A stretch of DNA of 15,702 nucleotides from an uncultured Bacteroidales bacterium (GTDB lineage Bacteria > Bacteroidota > Bacteroidia > Bacteroidales > UBA932): positions 1-15,702 of the forward strand of contig CALCHD010000030.1 of the NCBI GenBank assembly GCA_937901105.1, read 5' to 3'. Shown here piece by piece: positions 1-6,183 of the stretch. Position 1 is the stretch's first letter. Each line of letters begins with the position of its first letter. The position numbers were made by a program, and so were the translations under genes. The notes beneath the pieces were generated by a model that worked only from the letters and a program-made list of their open reading frames with translations, was not told the DNA's origin and searched no databases.

Positions 1-326
1 AGCACAATATCTCCACCCTCGTATGCCTGTACCACGCTGGGTTTCACATCCTTTCCACTCATGTCAGGGCTTGTGTCAAGATGAGCAATAAAGCCCACTA
101 CAGGCACATTCTTGTCACAATTCGCAGGCAGTGTGGCGTAAAGATAGCCCTTCTCGTCGAGGGTAATCTCTGTAAGACCCATTGCTTCAAGTTCTTCGGC
201 AAGGTAGCGTGCAAAGACAAACTGTCCCTCGCTGGTGGGAACATTATTACTTTCATCGACCGACTCTGTGTCGAATGTCACATATTTAAGAAAACGCTGC
301 AACATTTTATCTGTAATCTCTTTCAT
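1..326 (-). CDS. pepT: Peptidase T, N-terminal part (cut by window edge)
   Basis: This encodes the first 108 codons of a cytoplasmic zinc aminotripeptidase of the M20 family, which removes N-terminal residues from tripeptides. The start is the ATG whose complement lies at 324-326, giving MKEITDKMLQRFLKYV. The segment GFIAHLDTSPD (residues 78-88) carries the first zinc-binding histidine (H82) and the adjacent aspartate (D84) in the arrangement typical of PepT. EKGYLYATLPAN and the GGDI near the cut also match the family. The rest of the gene lies outside the window. It is divergent from enolase, with 222 bp between the two starts. The identification rests on recalled similarity to E. coli PepT along the whole visible part and is strong. 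Confidence 0.93.
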   Translation of the reverse strand, partial: MKEITDKMLQRFLKYVTFDTESVDESNNVPTSEGQFVFARYLAEELEAMGLTEITLDEKGYLYATLPANCDKNVPVVGFIAHLDTSPDMSGKDVKPSVVQAYEGGDIV

Positions 327-463
327 CGTAAATATATTTTTCAAACTGTTTCTAAAAGTACTCTTTTCGCCGATAACGCGCAAGAAATTGATAAAATAAA
401 TTAATTCCTGGGCATCAATTACGCAAAAAGAGAACCATCGGGACGGGAATTTGTTCCATAGAC

Positions 464-530
464 AACCTCGATAATCCGCCCGGTGCGCATAACTTTATTT
501 TCGTAAAGTGAGTGGCGGATTATCAAGGTT
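464..530 (+). promoter_or_regulatory. Long inverted repeat in the enolase leader
   Basis: Arms of 17 nt at 464-480 and 514-530 are complementary except for one position (C469 against A525). They enclose 33 nt, which hold a second small stem, ACTTTA (492-497) against TAAAGT (504-509). The outer arm ends 18 nt before the enolase ATG, leaving an A-rich ribosome-entry region free. It could be a structured 5' UTR, a protein-binding site shared by the divergent genes, or the remnant of a small mobile element. I do not recognise it as a known riboswitch. Confidence 0.6.
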
Positions 531-548
531 AACTAAAAACAGAATATT

Positions 549-1850
549 ATGAAGATAGAAAATATCATAGGGCGGGAGATTATTGATTCTCGTGGAAATC
601 CCACAATAGAGGTGGAGGTTATTCTGAGAGACGGCACGCGGGGCATCGCGTCTGTACCCTCGGGAGCATCAACCGGAACCAATGAAGCGGTGGAGCTTCG
701 CGACAGAGAGAAGTCGCGTTTCCACGGAAAAGGCGTACTTAGGGCTGTTGAAAATATCAACAATCGCATAAAGCCTTTGCTTGTCGGAGAGTCGGTGCTC
801 GACCAACGTAAGATCGACGAAAAGATGGTCGCAACGGACGGAACAAGCAACAAGAGCAACATCGGCGCAAATGCCATTCTGGGTGTATCGATGGCAGTGG
901 CAAGGGCTGCTGCAGATCATCTCAAAGTGCCCCTTTTCAGGTATATCGGGGGGATGAATTCGCATGTGTTGCCTGTACCAATGATGAACATAGTTAACGG
1001 AGGCGCACATTCCAGCGCTCCAATTGCATTCCAGGAGTTCATGATACGTCCGGTTGGGGCCGGCTCATTCAAGGAGGCCATGGTTATGGGGTCGAATGTC
1101 TTCTACAGCCTCAAGAAAGTGCTCAAGAGGTCGGGTTTGAGTACCAGTGTGGGTGATGAAGGGGGATTTGCTCCAAACTTCACCTGTGCGGAAGAGGCGC
1201 TCAACTATATCATGTATGCCATTCAGAATGCGGGGTATATCCCGTCTAAGGATATCACCATTGCCCTGGACTGTGCGGCAACGGAGTTTTATGTTCCGGG
1301 GAGCTATGGCCCGAGCGGGGAGTGGAATAAAGGGTACTACGATTATGCCAAGTTTGAGCAGGAGAGAGGTGTGAGGAGGGGTACATCAGAACAGATTGCA
1401 TGTCTGAAGGAGCTAGTGGAAAAATACCCTATCGACTCCATAGAAGACCCCCTTGCCGATACCGACTGGCAGGGGTGGCAGGAGATTACGGCTGAACTTT
1501 TAGGCAAGTGTCAGCTTGTGGGTGACGACCTCTTTGTTACAAATGCGGCCTGGCTGAAGCAGGGGATAAATGAGAAGTGCGCCAATGCGATCCTTGTTAA
1601 GGTGAATCAGATAGGCACCTTGACTGAAACCTTAAAAACTGTTGCGCTGGCCCAGAGGCATGGCTATGCCTGCATCATTTCCCACCGTAGCGGAGAAACC
1701 GAGGACACCTTCATTGCTGACCTTGCCGTTGCCGTAAACGCCGGCCAGATAAAGACAGGTTCCGTTTGCCGTTCCGAGCGTACCTGCAAATATAACCAGC
1801 TGCTGCGCATAGAAGAGCATCTTGGCGCCCGGGCCCAGTATGGTTTGTAA
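549..1850 (+). CDS. eno: Enolase (phosphopyruvate hydratase)
   Basis: This glycolytic enzyme interconverts 2-phosphoglycerate and phosphoenolpyruvate in the cytoplasm. The 433-residue length is normal for a bacterial enolase. Active-site elements are intact: H154 in the GGAH loop, E204 in VGDEGGFAPN, magnesium ligands D241, E299 and D326, the base K351 in LVKVNQIGTLTET, the SHRSGETED loop (378-386) and K402 in GQIKTGS. The start MKIENIIGREIIDSRGNPT is the conserved N-terminus. Two features depart from what I recall of Bacteroides enolases: a short Gly/Ser-rich insertion near residues 249-261, and EDPLADTDW where EDGMNENDW is usual. It could therefore be a divergent or second enolase, but nothing suggests loss of activity. 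The gene has its own leader with an inverted repeat and is followed by a strong hairpin. Confidence 0.97.
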   Translation: MKIENIIGREIIDSRGNPTIEVEVILRDGTRGIASVPSGASTGTNEAVELRDREKSRFHGKGVLRAVENINNRIKPLLVGESVLDQRKIDEKMVATDGTSNKSNIGANAILGVSMAVARAAADHLKVPLFRYIGGMNSHVLPVPMMNIVNGGAHSSAPIAFQEFMIRPVGAGSFKEAMVMGSNVFYSLKKVLKRSGLSTSVGDEGGFAPNFTCAEEALNYIMYAIQNAGYIPSKDITIALDCAATEFYVPGSYGPSGEWNKGYYDYAKFEQERGVRRGTSEQIACLKELVEKYPIDSIEDPLADTDWQGWQEITAELLGKCQLVGDDLFVTNAAWLKQGINEKCANAILVKVNQIGTLTETLKTVALAQRHGYACIISHRSGETEDTFIADLAVAVNAGQIKTGSVCRSERTCKYNQLLRIEEHLGARAQYGL

Positions 1851-1851
1851 C

Positions 1852-1884
1852 AGTGCCCATTGGGACGTCGTCCCAATGGGCACT
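1852..1884 (+). terminator. Hairpin after enolase (terminator-like, no T tract)
   Basis: A perfect 15-bp stem (1852-1866 with 1870-1884, arm AGTGCCCATTGGGAC) with a 3-nt loop begins 2 nt after the enolase stop. Only three Ts follow, so it is not a textbook intrinsic terminator. It may stabilise the eno 3' end or act as a weak terminator before the next promoter, whose -33 element starts 11 bp further on. Confidence 0.65.
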
Positions 1885-1895
1885 TTGGCGTACAT

Positions 1896-1926
1896 TTTGA
1901 GGTATTCTCTATTTTGTGTACTTTTG
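1896..1926 (+). promoter_or_regulatory. Bacteroidota-type promoter for the TPR operon
   Basis: A TTTG at 1896-1899 and TACTTTTG at 1919-1926, spaced by 19 bp, match the Bacteroidota sigma-ABfr consensus (TTTG, 17-23 bp, TAnnTTTG). The -7 box ends only 9 bp before the ATG at 1936, so transcription would begin within a few bases of the start codon. Confidence 0.75.
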
Positions 1927-1935
1927 CAAGATAGT

Positions 1936-3954
1936 ATGAATACATTAAAGAAACTTTTTTGTGCTGCCATTCTGATGACGGTTTCTGTGGCGGCACATGC
2001 GCAGTATGATATAGACCAGTTCTTTTTCCGCGGAAGGCAGATGCTTATAGACGGCAAGTATTCCAGCGCGATTGAGAATTTCAATATTCTGGCAAGGCTG
2101 GACAGTACTCTCTATGATGCATATTTCTTCAGGGGAATTGCAAAGTACAATCTTGGAGACTTCATTGGAGCGGAGAAGGACTTCAATACATCGTTGAGGC
2201 TGAACCCTATCTATACCCCTGCGTACCATTACAGGGCCATCACTTTGAGCCGTACAGGCAAGTATGACAAGGCGCTGCAGGACCTTGCAGAGGCGGTGGA
2301 CTTGAGGCCCAGCTATACAGGCCTTTACTTCAGCCGTGGTGTAACCTATTTCCTTTCACAGCAGTTTGACAAGGCGGTAAAGGACTTCAACCGTTTTATA
2401 AAGGCAGAGCCAAAGGCTGCTGATGCATACCTTAACCGTGGTGCCTGCTATCTCTATCTGGGAGATACCACCAAGGCCCTCAACGATTACAACAAGGCGA
2501 TAAAGATCAATACATTTGACCCTGAAGGATACGTAAGGCGTTCCAGAATCTATGCAATGCAGGACCAGACAGACCTGGCCCTTGCAGACCTTGACAGGGC
2601 CATAGAACTGGACACGCTCAATACATTCGCATACTTCAACAGGGCCCTTATCAGATATGACAAGTCACAGATACAGGGGGCACTGGAAGATCTCAATACT
2701 GTGCTTGAGCATGAGCCGGGCAATGCCCTTACCCTTTACAACAGGGCTATTATCAGGGCGCAGATTGGAGACTACAACAGCGCACTTGATGACTATGACC
2801 GTGTGATTGCCGTTAACCCCAACAACGTGCTGGCATACTTCAACCGTGCCGGAGTGTTCATGGAGATGGGAAGGTTCAGGGACGCAATGGATGACTACTC
2901 AAAGGCAATCAACCTGTATCCGGATTTTGCAAAGGCATACATGAACCGGTCGTATGCAAAAGGCCAGTTGGGCCAGTTTACATCAGCAAAGAAGGATGCC
3001 GAGATTGCACAGCAGAAAATTAAGGAGTACCAGCTCCGCACAGGCGACAGCCTGGGCCGTGTGGCATTTGCAGACACAACCCGCAAGTATGACAAGCTCC
3101 TTGCGCTGGATGCCGATTTTGCAAAGAAAGACTTTGACAACGAGCTGCTGCAGCACAGGGATGTGGATATCCGCCTGAAGCCGCTCTTCAAGTTCAATAT
3201 CACCCGCATTGCCGGGCCTAGAATGGCATTTGACAGCAAGTGGGAGGACAAGGAGATGGAGAAATTTGCAGCATCTGTGGAGATTCCGGTAGAGCTCAAT
3301 TCGCAAAAGGATGCATCGGGCAATCTTCCCGACAATTTCTCGGCAAAAGTTGCCGGCATAGTGGAGAAACTCATAGCAAAGGAGGGTGCACAGGGCAGCG
3401 AGCTGGCAAGGCTGTACTTTGCAAAGGCAGTGATTGACGGAGTTGACAACAGGTACAACTCTGCACTGGAGAACTATACCCAGGCTATCAAGCATGAGCC
3501 TGAGCAGACATTCTACTACATAAACAGAGGTGCATTGCAGGCAGAGATGATAGACTTCATCTCATCAATGGAGAACAATGTGCAGATCCTTACACTTGAC
3601 AATTCCGGTGCAGCCCGTGCCCGCGTTAAGGAGCGCAGCTCAATGAACTACGATTATGCACCTGCCATCCACGACATGACAAAGGCGGCCAAGCTTATGC
3701 CAAACCTGCCGTTCACATATTACAACCTTGGAAACCTGTACTGCCTTTCAAGCGACTTGCCTGAAGCAATAAACCAGTACACCAGGGCCATTGAACTGTA
3801 CCCTGCACTGTCGCAGGCATACTTCAATAGGGGACTGGTGCTTATCTACTTGAAAGATAAGGAGAAAGGATGTATAGACTTGAGCAAGGCCGGTGAGCTT
3901 GGAGTAGAGGATGCCTACAGTGTAATCAAGAAATATTGTATAAAAGAAGAGTAA
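1936..3954 (+). CDS. Secreted tetratricopeptide-repeat protein
   Basis: The product is about 672 residues. It begins with a signal peptide (basic MNTLKK, hydrophobic core, cleavage near AHA/QYD), so it should act in the periplasm or at the envelope. About ten consecutive 34-residue TPR units span roughly residues 24-363, with recurring YFNRG...G.Y..A..DY.KAI.L.P. A charged, repeat-poor middle follows to about residue 520, then about four further TPR-like units. TPR arrays bind partner proteins; no catalytic motif is visible and the partner is unknown. The frame is open back to 1822, but the ATG at 1936 is preferred because it creates the signal peptide and lies just after a promoter box. It is the first gene of an apparent operon, 19 bp ahead of the DUF4293 gene. 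Confidence 0.88.
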   Translation: MNTLKKLFCAAILMTVSVAAHAQYDIDQFFFRGRQMLIDGKYSSAIENFNILARLDSTLYDAYFFRGIAKYNLGDFIGAEKDFNTSLRLNPIYTPAYHYRAITLSRTGKYDKALQDLAEAVDLRPSYTGLYFSRGVTYFLSQQFDKAVKDFNRFIKAEPKAADAYLNRGACYLYLGDTTKALNDYNKAIKINTFDPEGYVRRSRIYAMQDQTDLALADLDRAIELDTLNTFAYFNRALIRYDKSQIQGALEDLNTVLEHEPGNALTLYNRAIIRAQIGDYNSALDDYDRVIAVNPNNVLAYFNRAGVFMEMGRFRDAMDDYSKAINLYPDFAKAYMNRSYAKGQLGQFTSAKKDAEIAQQKIKEYQLRTGDSLGRVAFADTTRKYDKLLALDADFAKKDFDNELLQHRDVDIRLKPLFKFNITRIAGPRMAFDSKWEDKEMEKFAASVEIPVELNSQKDASGNLPDNFSAKVAGIVEKLIAKEGAQGSELARLYFAKAVIDGVDNRYNSALENYTQAIKHEPEQTFYYINRGALQAEMIDFISSMENNVQILTLDNSGAARARVKERSSMNYDYAPAIHDMTKAAKLMPNLPFTYYNLGNLYCLSSDLPEAINQYTRAIELYPALSQAYFNRGLVLIYLKDKEKGCIDLSKAGELGVEDAYSVIKKYCIKEE

Positions 3955-3973
3955 TAATTAAAAATAGACTAAT

Positions 3974-4408
3974 ATGATTCAGAGAGTACAGAGCCTGTAT
4001 TTGTTGGCTTCGTCGGGATTATTGTTCTCGTTATTTTTCAGGCCTCTTATGAGGAACCTTGATGGTGATACAGTACTAAAATTTACACAGTACTGGCCAT
4101 TCCTGATTTTTGTTATTGTGACATTTGTCCTTTCATTCTTCTCAATCTTCATCTATAAGAGAAGAATCCAGCAGATGCGCATCTGCATCTACAATATGTT
4201 GGTACTGCTAGCTTTCCAGGGCTGGATTGCATATATGTACTTTACAAAGATGGATGGTGTTGTATTTACAATCTCTGCAGTATTCCCAATCGTGGCAGGC
4301 ATATTTGTATTCATGGCCTTCAGGAAAATTTCAGAGGATGAGGCTTTGGTACAGGGAATGAACTCATTGAGAGACATGACTAAAAATAGGAAAAAATGGA
4401 AAAAATAG
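3974..4408 (+). CDS. DUF4293 family inner-membrane protein
   Basis: This 144-residue protein has four predicted membrane segments at about residues 7-25, 41-62, 70-90 and 95-116. A basic loop, YKRRIQQMR, sits between helices two and three, and the C-terminal tail is strongly basic. The opening MIQRVQSLYLL, the KRRIQQMRICIYN loop and the DEALVQGMNSLRDM segment after the last helix match the DUF4293 family as I recall it, which is typical of Bacteroidota and has no assigned function. The gene follows the TPR gene by 19 bp and overlaps the phosphorylase gene by 13 bp, so the three are probably co-transcribed and the last two may be translationally coupled. Confidence 0.85.
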   Translation: MIQRVQSLYLLASSGLLFSLFFRPLMRNLDGDTVLKFTQYWPFLIFVIVTFVLSFFSIFIYKRRIQQMRICIYNMLVLLAFQGWIAYMYFTKMDGVVFTISAVFPIVAGIFVFMAFRKISEDEALVQGMNSLRDMTKNRKKWKK

Positions 4409-5274
4409 GTGCTTCTGAGCTCATTATAAACAGTGACGGGTCTGTATTCCACCTTCACCTCAAACCGGAGGAGCTGGCAGATACCGTAATCCTGGTTGGA
4501 GACCCAGGCCGTGTGGAACTTGTATCTTCATTCTTTGATGCCGTTGAGGTGCGCAAGGCCTCAAGGGAGTTTGTATCCGCAACCGGAACCTACAAAGGAT
4601 GCAGGATGACAGTCCTATCCACCGGAATAGGATGCGACAACCTTGACATTGTAATGACAGAGCTCGACGCCCTTGTAAATATAGATTTTTCATCCCGACA
4701 GGTTAAAGAGAACCTCCGCAGCTTAAGAGTTCTCCGTATAGGCACCTCCGGGGCCATTCAGCCCGATATCCCGGTGGGCTCTTTTGTCTTCTCCCACATT
4801 TCAGTTGGAGCCGACGGACTCCTTAACTGGTATGCCGGACGTGACGAGGTTTCTTACCGCGAGATGGAGGATGCTTTTGTGGAGTTTACCGGCTGGGACA
4901 GACATCTTCCTGCGCCGTATTTTGTCCGCGCCTCGCAGGAGCTGATTGACCTCTTTGCCGATGTTACCGTTAAAGGTGTTACCATTTCAGCATCCGGCTT
5001 CTACGGCCCTCAAGGCCGTGTTTTGAGGGTGCCTCTTGCAATGCCAGATATGGTGGAGAAGTTTGAGAAGTTCCGCTTTGACCACTGGCGCATAACCAAC
5101 TTTGAGATGGAAGGCTCGGCCCTTGCAGGTCTCGCTGCCAAACTCGGCCACCGCGCCGGCACAGTGTGCTGCATTATAGCCAACCGCTACCACAAAGGTG
5201 CCGAACCTGATTATAAGGAGCTGGTTAAGAAACTTGTGGTGCTGGCTTTGGACAGATTGGCTGGAGTCAAGTAG
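4396..5274 (+). CDS. Nucleoside phosphorylase (uridine phosphorylase-like)
   Basis: The 292-residue protein belongs to the PNP/UDP phosphorylase family, which cleaves a nucleoside with phosphate to give the free base and (deoxy)ribose 1-phosphate. Visible motifs are the phosphate-binding VGDPGRV (34-40), STGIGCDN (75-82), RIGTSGAIQ (114-122), FYGPQGR (202-208, in the base-binding region) and NFEMEGSALAGLA (235-247), whose EME contacts the ribose in the family. The order and spacing fit uridine phosphorylase better than purine-specific members, but substrate choice cannot be fixed by eye. The start lies inside the 3' end of the DUF4293 gene in another frame. Its role would be pyrimidine nucleoside salvage in the cytoplasm. 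The link to the envelope TPR protein is unexplained. Confidence 0.88.
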   Translation: MEKIGASELIINSDGSVFHLHLKPEELADTVILVGDPGRVELVSSFFDAVEVRKASREFVSATGTYKGCRMTVLSTGIGCDNLDIVMTELDALVNIDFSSRQVKENLRSLRVLRIGTSGAIQPDIPVGSFVFSHISVGADGLLNWYAGRDEVSYREMEDAFVEFTGWDRHLPAPYFVRASQELIDLFADVTVKGVTISASGFYGPQGRVLRVPLAMPDMVEKFEKFRFDHWRITNFEMEGSALAGLAAKLGHRAGTVCCIIANRYHKGAEPDYKELVKKLVVLALDRLAGVK

Positions 5275-5281
5275 TTTTTAT

Positions 5282-5297
5282 TTACACTAATGTGTAA
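5282..5297. promoter_or_regulatory. Palindrome TTACAC-N4-GTGTAA upstream of the LuxR-type gene
   Basis: TTACAC (5282-5287), four bases TAAT, then GTGTAA (5292-5297). The half-sites equal those of the site at 11946-11961. It starts 8 bp after the phosphorylase stop and ends 60 bp before the regulator's ATG. A weak -7-like TATTTTAT begins at 5319, 22 bp beyond the site. Because flanking T and A runs extend the pairing, it could instead be a hairpin at the end of the phosphorylase operon, but no T tract follows it. Confidence 0.5.
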
Positions 5298-5357
5298 TAA
5301 AAATAGGAGTAGTGGATATATTTTATTATTTTTACAAGGTATTGAAAATCTGGCCTT

Positions 5358-6122
5358 ATGGAAAATAATATACAGATAGGTGATTTCTTTTCGCTTCTTA
5401 ACACCGTTGAAAGTATCAATGATACTGACTACTCAAATGTAAACCTTCTCATAAGGGCGGCAAAGTCATTTGAGAGGAGCACCTACCAGTGTGTTTACAT
5501 TATAGACTACCACAAGAAAGATTTTCTGTATGTTTCAAGCAACATAGCAAAGCTTTGTGGAGTGGACGCGCAGCAGGTAAAGGATTTTGGATACAGATTC
5601 TACATAGACTATGTTCCGGAAGATGATCTTCAGATGCTTCTTGAGATAAACGAGAAAGGTTTTGACCTGTTTGAAACTATTCCGCTCAACGAGAGGCAGG
5701 ACTATACAATCTCCTATAATTTTCATATAAAGAGGGGTAAAAGGAAAAGGCTGATCAATCATAAGATTACACCGCTTGTGCTTACAAAAGATGGAAAGAT
5801 GTGGCTGGGAATGTGTACAATTTCACTGGCAGCGGGCAATAAGGCCGGCAATGTGATTATGAAAAAGCCGGGTGCCGACACATTCTACGAGTACTCACTG
5901 GATTATCACAAGTGGGAGAAAAAAGACGAGATAGTGCTTTCGGAGACAGAGAAGGAGGTCTTGTCGCTATCAACCCAAGGATATACCATGAACGACATTG
6001 CAGACAACATCTGCAGATCTGTAGATACCGTAAAGGCATGCAAAAGGAGCATTTTTCAGAAAATGGATGTAAAGAACATTGCAGAAGCCGTTACCTACGC
6101 ACAGAATCATCAGTTGATATAA
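5358..6122 (+). CDS. LuxR/NarL-type transcriptional regulator with PAS-like N-terminus
   Basis: The 254-residue protein ends in a LuxR-type helix-turn-helix (about 193-254): LSETEKEVLSLSTQGYTMNDIA, then SVDTVKACKRSIFQKM as the probable recognition helix and MDVKNIAEAVTYA. The N-terminal part (about 40-158) reads like a PAS fold, with VYIIDYHKKDFLYVSSNIAKLCG, a PEDD segment and a closing strand near WLGMCTISL. No phosphoacceptor receiver domain is seen, so a small ligand or a protein contact is a likelier input than phosphorylation; this is inference. It stands alone between the phosphorylase operon and a terminator. The palindrome at 5282-5297 may be a site for autoregulation, and related palindromes occur further along the window. 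Targets are unknown. Confidence 0.85.
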   Translation: MENNIQIGDFFSLLNTVESINDTDYSNVNLLIRAAKSFERSTYQCVYIIDYHKKDFLYVSSNIAKLCGVDAQQVKDFGYRFYIDYVPEDDLQMLLEINEKGFDLFETIPLNERQDYTISYNFHIKRGKRKRLINHKITPLVLTKDGKMWLGMCTISLAAGNKAGNVIMKKPGADTFYEYSLDYHKWEKKDEIVLSETEKEVLSLSTQGYTMNDIADNICRSVDTVKACKRSIFQKMDVKNIAEAVTYAQNHQLI

Positions 6123-6130
6123 ATAAAAAT

Positions 6131-6165
6131 GACAGCCCTTATACCTGCTTGGCATAAGGGCTGTT
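6131..6165. terminator. Hairpin between convergent genes (bidirectional terminator)
   Basis: Arms of 11 bp, ACAGCCCTTAT (6132-6142) and ATAAGGGCTGT (6154-6164), extend by one G-U pair around an 11-nt loop. Read on the minus strand it is followed by CATTTTTATTT, a good intrinsic terminator for the 6184-8811 gene. On the plus strand it sits 8 nt after the regulator's stop but lacks a long T run, so it should be weaker there. Confidence 0.8.
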
Positions 6166-6183
6166 CCAGTTATTCACAATTGT

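Noticed and set aside
81..404. A plus-strand frame of 107 codons at the left edge
   Set aside because: It is antisense to the clear peptidase T coding sequence.
386..420. Seven-base inverted repeat AATTGAT/ATCAATT between pepT and eno
   Set aside because: It is short, AT-rich and has a 21-nt loop, so it is expected by chance.
1822..1935. Upstream extension of the TPR gene overlapping the enolase end
   Set aside because: It would read through the enolase hairpin and the promoter, and it lacks the signal peptide at the N-terminus.
2895..3495. Long minus-strand frames opposite the TPR gene
   Set aside because: They are antisense shadows of a repetitive coding region, whose plus-strand frame has a signal peptide and clear TPRs.
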